Shown here: positions 9,207 to 17,955 of the stretch, one piece after another
Numbering within the stretch: the stretch's first letter is position 1
How the letters are laid out: each line of letters begins with the position of its first letter
Notes under the pieces: generated by a model
Told to the model about the DNA's origin: nothing
Databases searched by the model: none
The model's input: only the letters and a program-made list of their open reading frames with translations
Source of the DNA: Bacteriovoracaceae bacterium
GTDB lineage: Bacteria; Bdellovibrionota; Bacteriovoracia; Bacteriovoracales; Bacteriovoracaceae
DNA length: 49,002 bases
Assembly: GCA_947446575.1 (NCBI GenBank)
Contig: CANFHC010000026.1
Location: forward strand, 1 to 49,002
Direction: 5' to 3'
Program-made: the position numbers and the translations under genes

Positions 9207-10376
9207 TCAAATTAAAAAAGCAGTAATTATTTTTTGCGATTCAATACTTTGAAGAACATTTAGGTGAGTCTTCTTTAGTCGGATTTCCTTAGTTTTAAGT
9301 TCTTTTAAGAATGAAGGTAATTCTAATGAGAAGTCGGGTACAGTTGAATCTCCATCACCATAAACATGTTCAGGGTTTATGGTGATTTTCCATTTTTTAA
9401 AATGTTTTGGGTAGTACAGAAATATATTAGCTGATGCATTTTTCTTTAACCAAACTCCATGATGAACAGTCTTTTGTCCATGACCGCTCAAGTACAAAAT
9501 AGGTTTTACTATTTTTGGTTTAATTTCTATCGGTGCATCCATTAATTGGTGAAAAGCTCTGGCCCTTGCAATGTGGTAATCTATAAATTTAATTCGAGCC
9601 TCATGCGCTGTTTCGCTTTCATTTGATAGCCCACAATTATCATGAAATAAACCATATCGATTGTTTTTCCATTTCATTGGGTTATGAAGATCAAGTGAGT
9701 GAAGTTCACCAGTTTCATCTTGAACTAAGTCTAACCCTGGTGGAGGAAGAAGATAATAACTGGATTCAAACGAGCTAAAAGCAAGTGCTGTTTGCATATT
9801 GTGATTGAGCCCGAACTTGATTCCATAATGCATATTACGGAATATTGCCATTAACCCTCTAAAAGGAGTGGCAGATAAAATGATTTTATCAAAGTGATTT
9901 ATACCTTCCCAGTTTTCCTTAGCTTTATTAAAATCTTGAATTCCATATCGCAAATAATAGCTCGTAATTAATGAGCCAAAACTGTGAGAAATTAATACAA
10001 GAGATGAGTCAGGGTGAAGACTTTTAGTTTTTTTAACTAATTCACTTAGTGCAATTATACCTAGCGCCGGATCGCGCCTCCAGTCCCAAGCGAGGGGATA
10101 AATTGTTTGTATTCCAATTTTATTTAAATGGGAAATTGTTTTATCGTAAGCATCTTCACGAATGAGACCGCCAAGAATTTTTTTATCATTAATGAGTGAA
10201 AAAGGTTTGAGTACGCTGGCACCAGGAATGATTATTCCTTCTATTGGTAGTGCGAGAGTTTTTTTCCCAAAAAGAACTTCTTTGGTATCGCCCCAGATTA
10301 GTTTTCCTGTTTTTTCATCTTGTAGTGTCGTTCCGTAGTAGCCTGGAACAAAAATGGCAACTTGCTTTTTTTTCAT
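9207..10376 (-). CDS. LCAT/PDAT-like acyltransferase or phospholipase (alpha/beta hydrolase)
   Basis: The 389-residue product matches the lecithin:cholesterol acyltransferase family layout. There is an oxyanion and lid region FVPGYYGTTLQD near the N-terminus, WDWRRDP near residue 97-103 and the nucleophile elbow ISHSFGS with Ser132. A late Asp lies in YGDGDSTVP (about 341), and His371 in KTHLNVL completes a Ser-Asp-His triad. Family members move or release acyl chains from phospholipids. No signal peptide is seen, so it may act in the cytoplasm. The gene starts 2 bp after the DUF3833 lipoprotein gene, so the two form an operon. Confidence 0.85.
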   Translation of the reverse strand: MKKKQVAIFVPGYYGTTLQDEKTGKLIWGDTKEVLFGKKTLALPIEGIIIPGASVLKPFSLINDKKILGGLIREDAYDKTISHLNKIGIQTIYPLAWDWRRDPALGIIALSELVKKTKSLHPDSSLVLISHSFGSLITSYYLRYGIQDFNKAKENWEGINHFDKIILSATPFRGLMAIFRNMHYGIKFGLNHNMQTALAFSSFESSYYLLPPPGLDLVQDETGELHSLDLHNPMKWKNNRYGLFHDNCGLSNESETAHEARIKFIDYHIARARAFHQLMDAPIEIKPKIVKPILYLSGHGQKTVHHGVWLKKNASANIFLYYPKHFKKWKITINPEHVYGDGDSTVPDFSLELPSFLKELKTKEIRLKKTHLNVLQSIESQKIITAFLI

Positions 10377-10378
10377 TA

Positions 10379-10918
10379 TTACTTTACTTTACGGATGCTC
10401 AAAATCACCTCACCTAAATTGATGAAAAATTTACTCATGTAAGAGTGATTTAGCAAAGTGTCTTCGTCTACTAAGTACATCCAGTCTTCAAACTTAACAT
10501 GGAGATGATTGTTTTCTTCAGGCAAGATAAGTGTGTAATTCCAAAATAAAGTATTTCCTGCTATTTTCCCAAAGGCCACACCTTTAACATCACTTGCTGT
10601 GCCCTCATAATTGTTTTCCGATATTTTTTTCAGCGTCCAAATTCTTTTAGACTTCGTTCCATCATTGTAAACAAAGTCCTCATTGAGTGTACATGTATTG
10701 TCTTTCCAAGAAGCATCCATTGTAACAACAAAAGTTTTTTTAACTTTATTGAATCTATCTTTAAAGAGTCCGTGAGCAATAAGTTTCCCATTAAAGAATT
10801 TTTCCAAGGATAAATTTGGTTTATTATTTTTATACGATTCAATAGAAGTGGAGCATCCCCAAAATGGAATTAAAGTAATGATGGCCAACAATCTGCCTAT
10901 TTTTTTTAAGTTTTTCAT
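10379..10918 (-). CDS. DUF3833-family lipoprotein
   Basis: This 179-residue product has a signal peptide ending in the lipobox WGC (Cys22). The body carries the DUF3833 pattern: LEKFFNGKLIAHGLFKDR, TLNEDFVYNDG, RIWTLKK, ASDVKGVAFG, GNTLFWNYTL and FEDWMYLVDEDTLLN. Function is unknown. In other proteobacteria DUF3833 genes often sit beside photolyase, cyclopropane-fatty-acid-synthase-like and DUF1365 genes in light/oxidative lipid-modification clusters. Here the divergent neighbour is also a photolyase homologue, and the downstream partner is an acyl-lipid hydrolase. GAG lies about 6 nt before the start. Confidence 0.85.
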   Translation of the reverse strand: MKNLKKIGRLLAIITLIPFWGCSTSIESYKNNKPNLSLEKFFNGKLIAHGLFKDRFNKVKKTFVVTMDASWKDNTCTLNEDFVYNDGTKSKRIWTLKKISENNYEGTASDVKGVAFGKIAGNTLFWNYTLILPEENNHLHVKFEDWMYLVDEDTLLNHSYMSKFFINLGEVILSIRKVK

Positions 10919-11045
10919 TCAAATCTCAATATTAAATTAATTATAATACTCGGAACACATGGCCCCTATAAATTAGTCTTGTTTTGGTTTCTGGTCAATG
11001 GGCAGAAGAAGTTAATGATCGCTCGGGGTAGACATTCGTTAATCA

Positions 11046-11073
11046 TTGATTTTTGCTATTGGCATTATATATT
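11046..11073 (+). promoter_or_regulatory. Sigma-70-type promoter of the photolyase gene
   Basis: TTGATT, a 16-nt spacer and TATATT (11068-11073) lie 19 nt before the ATG, giving a leader of only about 12 nt. Just upstream GTTAATGAT and GTTAATCAT form a loose direct repeat that could bind a regulator. Confidence 0.5.
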
Positions 11074-11092
11074 GCTTGGGTAAATTGTTTAT

Positions 11093-12604
11093 ATGAATGA
11101 AATTTTCATTATATTCGGGGATCATCTTTTTCCACTTCATTATTTTGAGAAGTACAAAACTCTTCAATTTGTCTCAATTGAATCATACAACCTTTGTGAG
11201 CACTATAAGTATCACAAAATGCGCTTAGCTTTTATTTTGTCGGCCAGTAGACACAAGTATTTTGAGTTAATCAATAATGGTTTTAAAGTAGATAGGATTT
11301 TGCTTAACGATGAAGACCAATCAAAAAATTACATCGAGAGATTAGCAAGTTATTGCAAAAAAAACCACATAACCAAAATCCATGCCTTCGAAAAAGAAGA
11401 TAAATTTTTTAGTAATGATCTTAAAAGATTTGCAGAAGCCCAAGAAATTGAATTAATAGCTTATAGAAGTCCGGCATTTTTGAATGGACATGCAGATTTT
11501 AAAACCTATTTACAAAAATATAAAAAACCATTTATGAAAAACTTCTACGAACAATCGAGGAAACGTTTCAACGTTTTAGTCGATAAGAACTTAAAACCTA
11601 TTGGTGGAAAGTGGAGTTTTGATGAAGATAATAGAAAGAAGCTAAAAAAAGATACATTTGTTCCAGAAATTAAAATAGGAAAAGTAGACTCTATCACTTG
11701 TGAAGTAATCACATTAATTAATAAAGAATTTTCGGATCACCCCGGGAGTTTGGAAGAGGATGGTTCAAATTTTATTTTTCCAGTGACAAGAGAAGATGCA
11801 ATAAAATGGTTGGATCAATTTTTAGAGAATCGATTTAATAATTTTGGAGAATTTGAAGATGCTCTTGCAAGTGAGTACGACTTTTTATTCCACTCACTTT
11901 TAAGTCCGTTGATTAATCTTGGGCTACTTACTCCGGATGAAGTTATAAACAAAAGTTTATCCTATGCTCGTGAGAATAATGTGCCATTAAATTCTCTTGA
12001 GGGGTTATTAAGACAAGTTATGGGATGGCGTGAATTCGTTAGAGGAATTTATCACGAGTTCAGCGAAATTCAAGATGAACGCAATTTCTTCAATCATCAA
12101 AGGAAATTATCTTCTGTTTGGTATGATGGTACGACCGGCATAATTCCTGTAGATAATGCTATAAAAAAAGTAACTAAATATGGATACCTTCATCATATAG
12201 AGCGCTTGATGGTAATGAGCAATGTAATGCTTTTATGCGAGATTGATCCTAAGGAAGTTCACCGCTGGTTTAATGAAATGTTTGTCGATAGCATGGACTG
12301 GGTGATGGGACCCAACGTGTATGGAATGGGACAATTTAGTGATGGAGGCATTTTTGCAACTAAGCCCTATATTTGTGGATCAAATTATCTTATCAAAATG
12401 AGTGATTATAAAAAAGGGAAGTGGAGTGAAGATATGGACGCACTTTACTGGAGCTTTATAAACAATAACAGAGATTTCTTTTCAAAAAATCCAAGACTTG
12501 CCATGATGGTTAATATTTTTGATAAAATGAGTGAAGAGAAAAAACAAAGTATTTTGAATTTATCTAAAATCGTCAAAGAGCGTCTTTCTTTTTTGTCGCC
12601 ATAA
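11093..12604 (+). CDS. Photolyase/cryptochrome homologue of the FeS-BCP family (cluster ligands missing)
   Basis: At 503 residues this has the full length and order of FeS-BCP/CryB-type (6-4) photolyases: an N-terminal Rossmann antenna domain starting IFIIFGDHLFP, then the helical FAD domain with LEGLLRQVMGWREFVRG, YGYLHHIERLMVMSN, DSMDWVMGPNVYGMGQFSDGG and ATKPYICGSNYL. In the family, four Cys bind a 4Fe-4S cluster. Here Cys382 (MLLCEID) is present. The block that normally reads SDYCxxC...CPFNxLYW is SDYKKGKWSEDMDALYW (437-453), which lacks three Cys and is shorter. It is probably still FAD-binding; whether it repairs DNA is open. Its 3' end overlaps the convergent methyltransferase by 32 bp. 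Confidence 0.85.
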   Translation: MNEIFIIFGDHLFPLHYFEKYKTLQFVSIESYNLCEHYKYHKMRLAFILSASRHKYFELINNGFKVDRILLNDEDQSKNYIERLASYCKKNHITKIHAFEKEDKFFSNDLKRFAEAQEIELIAYRSPAFLNGHADFKTYLQKYKKPFMKNFYEQSRKRFNVLVDKNLKPIGGKWSFDEDNRKKLKKDTFVPEIKIGKVDSITCEVITLINKEFSDHPGSLEEDGSNFIFPVTREDAIKWLDQFLENRFNNFGEFEDALASEYDFLFHSLLSPLINLGLLTPDEVINKSLSYARENNVPLNSLEGLLRQVMGWREFVRGIYHEFSEIQDERNFFNHQRKLSSVWYDGTTGIIPVDNAIKKVTKYGYLHHIERLMVMSNVMLLCEIDPKEVHRWFNEMFVDSMDWVMGPNVYGMGQFSDGGIFATKPYICGSNYLIKMSDYKKGKWSEDMDALYWSFINNNRDFFSKNPRLAMMVNIFDKMSEEKKQSILNLSKIVKERLSFLSP

Positions 12605-13829
12605 TTCCAATATTCCTTGGAGAGAGGGGCTCGTTAAAATACTGCTCAATGCAAACGTCGTAATTATTTTCTTCGAGGAAAATTCCTCGATCGAGCAATA
12701 TTGATATTTCCAAAACTCGACCTAATTGCCAACGGATAATATTACAGAGAAACATGACTCGTAATTCTTTTTGAAGATCATGGTCTTGATAAAAAAGATT
12801 AAAATACTCATCGCTAAAATGATGCTCAATTTTTAGCTCCGAAAGTTTTAATTTAATATAATCTGCAAATGACCCCCAATAAATTTTAATCGGGCATTCT
12901 CCCACGTCTATGACGGCATTATCTCCAAAATGTCTGGTAAAAAATAAATGAAGAGCATAACGATAATACTTAACTCGCTCTTTTGTGTCATATGTCTCTC
13001 GCGACATTTCAGCGTGAGAGCGGGTAGCCAATGTAAGTGCGTAGAGATTGTATTGAGGAAAATGATTTTCTTTATAAAAAGCAGAAAGCGGATAATCGGT
13101 AACAGGATTGAGACTGTGGTAACAACAGCCAAAACTTAAAAGTCCTGCTGTTTTGTGAGATATTGATTTTTCTATGAGAATATTGGCGAGTGCTCCGCAA
13201 GTATGCAGGCCTAATGAAAAAGCCTTAGGTGTAAAAATTTTTTTTAACTCTGCTTCATGAATGTCATTGCCGAAATTAATTGTTACAAATTTAACTTCAG
13301 CGCTTCCAGCGATTCTACGGTATTTTTTGAGTCTTTCAAACCCTAGGTGTTGAAAGTAAGCATCGCGATCCAGTGAGATTGAAGGGATGCTATGATAATG
13401 AGAGAGAATGCGCGATAAATGACCAACTCCGCCGCCAATATCAACAATATATTCAAATTGATTTATTTCTTTTAACTTTTTTAATATCGGAGCAATGATT
13501 TGAATTTCATGCTTCTTTTTTTGTTTCACGCCATTAAAGGCCCAATCTTCTAGGGAAATTTCATGATCTTTTTGGGCGATTGGAAGAATGCAGAGTTCGA
13601 GCACGGCCTGCATAAAACTTGCAAAACTCGACCCATTAATTCTTTCATTTATTTTTTTGCAATCAATCTCATAGAGTTCATCACTACTTAGTGAGTCAAG
13701 AAGTTCAATCCACTCCCGAGGATAAAATTCCACGGACTCGGGATAGGAATTCATTATTTCGTTGCTCCACATGGGAGAGTATTGATTGATGAAATCTCTG
13801 ATGAGTTGGGCCTGACTTTTTATATCCAT
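12573..13829 (-). CDS. METTL25/RRNAD1-like methyltransferase
   Basis: The 418-residue product shows the Methyltransf_32-type pattern: motif I YIVDIGGGVGHLSRIL, an acidic strand end SISLDRDA, FVTINFGND, then the family hallmark LGLHTCGALAN and FGCCYHSL. The eukaryotic relatives are METTL25/RRNAD1; the bacterial substrate is not known. It overlaps the photolyase gene tail-to-tail by 32 bp and is head-to-head with murD. Only 18 bp separate the two start codons, so each promoter must lie inside the other gene. The ribosome site is weak (GGTGG about 12 nt before the ATG). Confidence 0.75.
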   Translation of the reverse strand: MDIKSQAQLIRDFINQYSPMWSNEIMNSYPESVEFYPREWIELLDSLSSDELYEIDCKKINERINGSSFASFMQAVLELCILPIAQKDHEISLEDWAFNGVKQKKKHEIQIIAPILKKLKEINQFEYIVDIGGGVGHLSRILSHYHSIPSISLDRDAYFQHLGFERLKKYRRIAGSAEVKFVTINFGNDIHEAELKKIFTPKAFSLGLHTCGALANILIEKSISHKTAGLLSFGCCYHSLNPVTDYPLSAFYKENHFPQYNLYALTLATRSHAEMSRETYDTKERVKYYRYALHLFFTRHFGDNAVIDVGECPIKIYWGSFADYIKLKLSELKIEHHFSDEYFNLFYQDHDLQKELRVMFLCNIIRWQLGRVLEISILLDRGIFLEENNYDVCIEQYFNEPLSPRNIGIMATKKKDAL

Positions 13830-13847
13830 GGGAGGACAATACCACCC

Positions 13848-15203
13848 ATGATGGATTTACAAAATAAAAGAATTGCAGTGTTTGGAGTGGGAGTTTCGGG
13901 ATTATCAGCGCTGAGGCTTTTGCAGGCACTCGGGGCCGAGACCATTGCCATTAATTCAGGTGAAATTAACTATTGGGCAAAATCCCCAGGGGTCTTAGAT
14001 TTTACTCCCATGAATAATTGTTATGCCGAAAATGATCCTCATTTAGTTTCCGTTTTAAAGACAGTCGACTTAGTTATTTTATCTCCCGGGATTCCTCGTG
14101 ATCACGATCTGCTTAGTCCATTACACGACTTAAAAATTCCGGTTTCGGGAGAGCTTGAGTTGGCTTATCGCTATTTGGAATCAGTTAATAAATTAAAACC
14201 GATTGTGGGAATTACCGGAACAAATGGAAAAACAACCACGACAACATTCTTAGGTGAAATGATTGAATCGGATCACAAAAAAGTTTTTGTCGGTGGAAAT
14301 ATCGGCATTCCTTTTTGCGATTACGCTTTTGATATTTTTAGTGGCCTTGACGCTGTTGATTTTATTTTATTGGAACTCTCTAGTTTTCAATTAGAAAGTA
14401 TCGATCATTTTCAAGTTAATATTGCCATCATACTCAACCTTTACCAAAACCATGGTGAGCGTTATAAGAATATTGAAGATTATGGTCGCTCGAAATTTTT
14501 TATAACAAATAGATTCACCGATAACGATGTTTTGATTTATCCTGAAGATTTTCCTTTTGTGGCAAATTGGGCGCGCACTCAAAAAGGAAAAAAGCTATCT
14601 GTGAATACACTTAAACCAGAGTGCTCTTTTGATTTGTCTAAATTTAAATTGCCTGGCATTCACAACAAAGTGAATTTAAATTTTATTCTTTTGGCCGCAA
14701 AAGAAATGAAACTATCGAGTAATGCGATTCAAAAATGTATCGATACCTTTGCCGGCGTTCATCATCGCATTGAGTTTGTTGATGGGATCTTTGGACTACC
14801 TAAATTTAAGGCGTATAACGACGCCAAGAGCACTAATTGGGATGCAACCATTACTGCAGTCGCTGCGATGGAAGATATCAAGGCACCGCTGTATTTAATC
14901 ATTGGTGGAAAAAAGCGTGGACATGGGGATTCGATTTTGCCTTACCTGGATTTTTTAAAAGAGCGAGTGAGCTGTTTTTATCTCATTGGTGAGATGGCCG
15001 GTGAAATTGAAGCTGAAATAAAAGGAATTGTTCGATACAACAAGACTGAGACGTTAGAGGCGACTTTAATGGAAATGCGGAAGAATTTTAGTGAAGTTGA
15101 AGGGGTGCTACTATTTTCACCCGGATTTCCGTCTTTTGATCAATTTAAAAACTATGTTCACCGAGGTGAGCATTTCGTGGGTCTTGTTCGAGGCAAAATT
15201 TAG
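13848..15203 (+). CDS. murD: UDP-N-acetylmuramoyl-L-alanine--D-glutamate ligase
   Basis: The 451-residue product (counted from ATG 13848) adds D-glutamate to UDP-MurNAc-L-Ala in cytoplasmic peptidoglycan precursor synthesis. It has the N-terminal Rossmann motif IAVFGVGVSGLSAL and the Mur-ligase P-loop GITGTNGKTTTTTF near 121. Further motifs are LELSSFQLE, HHRIEFV, YNDAKSTNWDAT, IIGGKKRGHG and the C-terminal LFSPGFPSFDQF...RGEHF. The start was chosen because GGGAGGA lies 11 nt upstream and the fold begins just after it; an in-frame ATG further upstream lies inside the divergent gene. No other dcw-cluster gene is adjacent, so murD stands alone here. Confidence 0.95.
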   Translation: MMDLQNKRIAVFGVGVSGLSALRLLQALGAETIAINSGEINYWAKSPGVLDFTPMNNCYAENDPHLVSVLKTVDLVILSPGIPRDHDLLSPLHDLKIPVSGELELAYRYLESVNKLKPIVGITGTNGKTTTTTFLGEMIESDHKKVFVGGNIGIPFCDYAFDIFSGLDAVDFILLELSSFQLESIDHFQVNIAIILNLYQNHGERYKNIEDYGRSKFFITNRFTDNDVLIYPEDFPFVANWARTQKGKKLSVNTLKPECSFDLSKFKLPGIHNKVNLNFILLAAKEMKLSSNAIQKCIDTFAGVHHRIEFVDGIFGLPKFKAYNDAKSTNWDATITAVAAMEDIKAPLYLIIGGKKRGHGDSILPYLDFLKERVSCFYLIGEMAGEIEAEIKGIVRYNKTETLEATLMEMRKNFSEVEGVLLFSPGFPSFDQFKNYVHRGEHFVGLVRGKI

Positions 15204-15352
15204 CGAATAGGCTTCAAGTTATTCGTTGGAGACTCACTTGCCACATAGCGAGAGTTGGTGTGATGGCCAAGGTTTCTAAAATTATCAATTACCCCTACTT
15301 TAAACAAGAAGAGACCAACAATAATATAGATGGGATTGAGTTTTGATTTCAT
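15200..15352 (-). CDS. Possible small membrane protein, 50 aa
   Basis: The ATG at 15352 is preceded by GAGAAAAGAG, a plausible ribosome site about 4 nt away. The peptide starts MKSKLNPIYIIVGLFLFKVG, which would form one membrane helix, and continues as a polar tail of about 28 residues. It fills most of the murD-to-aminopeptidase gap on the opposite strand, and its stop overlaps the murD stop by 4 bp. The family is not recognised. Confidence 0.4.
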   Translation of the reverse strand: MKSKLNPIYIIVGLFLFKVGVIDNFRNLGHHTNSRYVASESPTNNLKPIR

Positions 15353-15370
15353 ATACTCTTTTCTCTGGGT

Positions 15371-15376
15371 TATAAT
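15371..15376 (+). promoter_or_regulatory. -10 box for the aminopeptidase gene
   Basis: A perfect TATAAT lies 57 nt before the ATG of the M24 gene. The -35 is poor (TTTCAT with an 18-nt spacer). Confidence 0.4.
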
Positions 15377-15432
15377 GCCTACGTCCCATATCGGCACAAT
15401 TTTAAGAAACTTTAGCAAAAAGGTTTGGTTTT

Positions 15433-17193
15433 ATGGCAAAAGAGCGATTTTTATCTCCCAAAGACATTCAAGAGAACATCTCGAAGCTTAAAAACTTCAT
15501 GAAATCCCAAAAACTTGATTCATTCTACATTTCGACTAATGATATTTTTCTTAATGAATATGTACCACTTCCTGATTCTCACCGCTATTACGTGTCTAAT
15601 TTTACCGGCTCAACGGCGGAGGTTATTGTCCCATTAAATGGCAAAGTAATTCTCTTTGTTGATGGTCGTTACTACGAACAAGCGGATTTAGAGGCTGATC
15701 TTAGTGTTGTGGAAGTTTTTAAATGCCCTTATGGGATGGGATTACAAACAGCGATGAAACAAATCATTGCTGAGCGCGGTCTAAAACATTTAGGTGTTGA
15801 AGGAGACCGTATTGATCTATCCCTTTTTAGAGAATTTGAAAAAGTGACGAAAGCCAAATCTTTTAACAACGCTGAGCTTCACCGCGTGATTGATTTTAAA
15901 ACGCTAGATTTTAATAAGACTATTTTAGAACTTCCCTTAGATTTAGTAGGCGAGAGTACTCTTTCAAAGTGTCAGCGCATTCTTGCCCCAGGTGAAGCTT
16001 TTTATATTACGGCACTCGATTCAATTGCCTGGATAACAAATCTTCGTCGTTTTGAAATGCCTTACCAAAGTACATTTAAAGCTAAAGCACTTGCCACTAA
16101 TGAGCGCGTTTATTTATTAATGGAAAATCTTGAAGGAAAAGTTACAAATCCAAACGTAGAAATTACACTTGGTAATTTTTCTAAAGTAGAAGATTTTTTA
16201 ACTGATATTAATTTTTGTGAAAATTTATTCGGTGATAAAAATAAAATTAAAAAAGTTTTTTATTCTGATAAATCAATGAATGTGGCCGATTTTGAAAAAC
16301 TAAAAACACATTTTGGTGAAGCAACTCTAGAAAACCGTCCAGATGGATTAGTTCCATTTCACGCTCATAAGAATCCTACGGAATTAAAATCGATGCTGAG
16401 CTCTTTTGAGCGCGGAGATCAGGCAATTTTTGAAACAATTACTTGGGTTAAAGATCAAGTGAAGAGTGGATCAAATATTTCCGAATTAGATTTTTTTAAT
16501 AAGACCAATGAATTTTATAAAAAGAACGGAGCTTTAGAGCAAAGTTTTAAAACAATTTCTGCCGTTGGAGCAAACTCATCTATCATTCATTTTTCTAACC
16601 CCAGTGCTGATGTGAAAGTCAAGGCCGGAGAGTTAGTGCTCTTAGATTCAGGAGGATACTTTGAATCGGGATACGCGACTGATACAACGAGGGCCTTTTT
16701 AGCTGGCGGATCAGCGAGCAGTCGTCAAAAAGAAATTTACACGACAGTTTTAAAATCAATTCTAGCAACTCAAAATGCCGTCTTCCCTGAAGGAAGTTGG
16801 GGAAGTTTAATTGATGGTCTTGCTCGTCAGCCCGTTTTTAAATACGGTCTTAATTACAACCACGGAACTGGTCATGGAGTAGGGATTAACGTGCATGAAG
16901 GTGGATACCGCCTATCAACAACGTCTTCAGTACCATTAAAAGAAAATACAGTAGGATCTATTGAGCCAGGAATTTATATTCCAGGATTCGGAGGGGTTCG
17001 TCTGGAAAACGTTGCGGCGATTGAAAAACACCCAAGCCTAAATGGCATGCTTCATTTTAGATCTCTCGTCTATATTGGATACGATCACGATTTAATCGAT
17101 GAAAGTTTAATGTCTGATCAAGAAGTAAATTGGCTTGAAGAATACGAGCGCGAGTGTCAAAAACGCGGACGAAGTTTTAAATACCGCAACTGA
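15433..17193 (+). CDS. Xaa-Pro aminopeptidase, three-domain M24B type
   Basis: The 586-residue protein removes N-terminal residues before proline and acts in the cytoplasm (no signal peptide). It has two creatinase-like N-terminal domains (YYVSNFTGSTAE, VDGRYYEQADLEAD) and a pita-bread catalytic domain. All five metal ligands are visible: Asp in LLDSGGYF (about 404), Asp in YATDTTR (about 416), His in HGTGHGVG (about 479), Glu in SIEPGIY (about 511) and Glu in RLENVA (about 524). The length matches the long eukaryote/bacterial XPNPEP1-like form rather than the 440-residue E. coli PepP. AAAAAGG lies 9 nt before the ATG. The last 37 bp overlap the convergent metalloprotease gene. Confidence 0.93.
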   Translation: MAKERFLSPKDIQENISKLKNFMKSQKLDSFYISTNDIFLNEYVPLPDSHRYYVSNFTGSTAEVIVPLNGKVILFVDGRYYEQADLEADLSVVEVFKCPYGMGLQTAMKQIIAERGLKHLGVEGDRIDLSLFREFEKVTKAKSFNNAELHRVIDFKTLDFNKTILELPLDLVGESTLSKCQRILAPGEAFYITALDSIAWITNLRRFEMPYQSTFKAKALATNERVYLLMENLEGKVTNPNVEITLGNFSKVEDFLTDINFCENLFGDKNKIKKVFYSDKSMNVADFEKLKTHFGEATLENRPDGLVPFHAHKNPTELKSMLSSFERGDQAIFETITWVKDQVKSGSNISELDFFNKTNEFYKKNGALEQSFKTISAVGANSSIIHFSNPSADVKVKAGELVLLDSGGYFESGYATDTTRAFLAGGSASSRQKEIYTTVLKSILATQNAVFPEGSWGSLIDGLARQPVFKYGLNYNHGTGHGVGINVHEGGYRLSTTSSVPLKENTVGSIEPGIYIPGFGGVRLENVAAIEKHPSLNGMLHFRSLVYIGYDHDLIDESLMSDQEVNWLEEYERECQKRGRSFKYRN

Positions 17194-17954
17194 TAATTTA
17201 TTAATGCAATAACGAGAAAGCCAAACAATAATCCCAGCCAAGTGTTGGGATTGTTTTTTGAGCCGTTCATATCGACAGATCCGCAGGTCACTGGTTGTTG
17301 TTTTGGATAAAGATAACTAATGCCATCGATATCATCTGAACCTAAAGCACTTCTCATATTGACGGTTGAATAATACATCAATGAATCTTTCACTGGGCTA
17401 TGACCAAGACCAAAAGTATGGCCTAGTTCATGAGCAATTATTGAAATCTTTTCATCGCGGCTTTTTGTTTTAAACGTATTGTTGGCCTGATCGTTAATCA
17501 TAATCAGAGATCCAACAATTGTTTTGCCAGAAACGTTGTTAGGAACTGTGACAGCGAGAACGCCAGAACCTGAATAATTGCCGGCATTTTTATTACAAGT
17601 GATTAGTACATCGGAAGATACTGCGAGGGCAGGAGTTGGGTCGCAAGATGTGCCTGTTAGACAGATAAGTCCAGTGGCAAAAGCTGTTGATGATGTCACA
17701 ACAGAGCCCATGCGAAGCTTTAATCGACTAGTTGGAGATCGGTTCCAGTATTGATCAACAGCGTCTCCGACAATTGAAAGCAATTCACTTTCATCTATTC
17801 CAATATTAGTACAACGATCCAATGCAACAGTTGATTGATGAACATTGACTTTCACTTCATTTTGTCCAAAAACCAATGTTGAAGTGTTGTTCAAGGTAAA
17901 AGAGTGGGCGTTAGCACTTATAATTAAAAAAAGAATCAAATATATAAGTTTCAT
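17157..17954 (-). CDS. Matrixin-type zinc metalloprotease with C-terminal membrane anchor
   Basis: The product is about 265 residues from ATG 17954, which has GGAGAA about 8 nt upstream and starts directly with the signal peptide MKLIYLILFLIISANAHS. The zinc site HELGHTFGLGH is complete and is followed by a Met-turn (DSLMYYS), as in M10/matrixin metzincins. The C-terminus has a Cys, an Asn-rich spacer, then WLGLLFGFLVIALI as a membrane helix and a basic tail. That layout resembles C-terminal sorting/anchor tails. The gene follows the outer-membrane protein gene by 1 nt (operon). The basic tail lies within the 37-bp overlap with the aminopeptidase gene. Confidence 0.85.
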   Translation of the reverse strand: MKLIYLILFLIISANAHSFTLNNTSTLVFGQNEVKVNVHQSTVALDRCTNIGIDESELLSIVGDAVDQYWNRSPTSRLKLRMGSVVTSSTAFATGLICLTGTSCDPTPALAVSSDVLITCNKNAGNYSGSGVLAVTVPNNVSGKTIVGSLIMINDQANNTFKTKSRDEKISIIAHELGHTFGLGHSPVKDSLMYYSTVNMRSALGSDDIDGISYLYPKQQPVTCGSVDMNGSKNNPNTWLGLLFGFLVIALINYQLRYLKLRPRF

Positions 17955-17955
17955 T

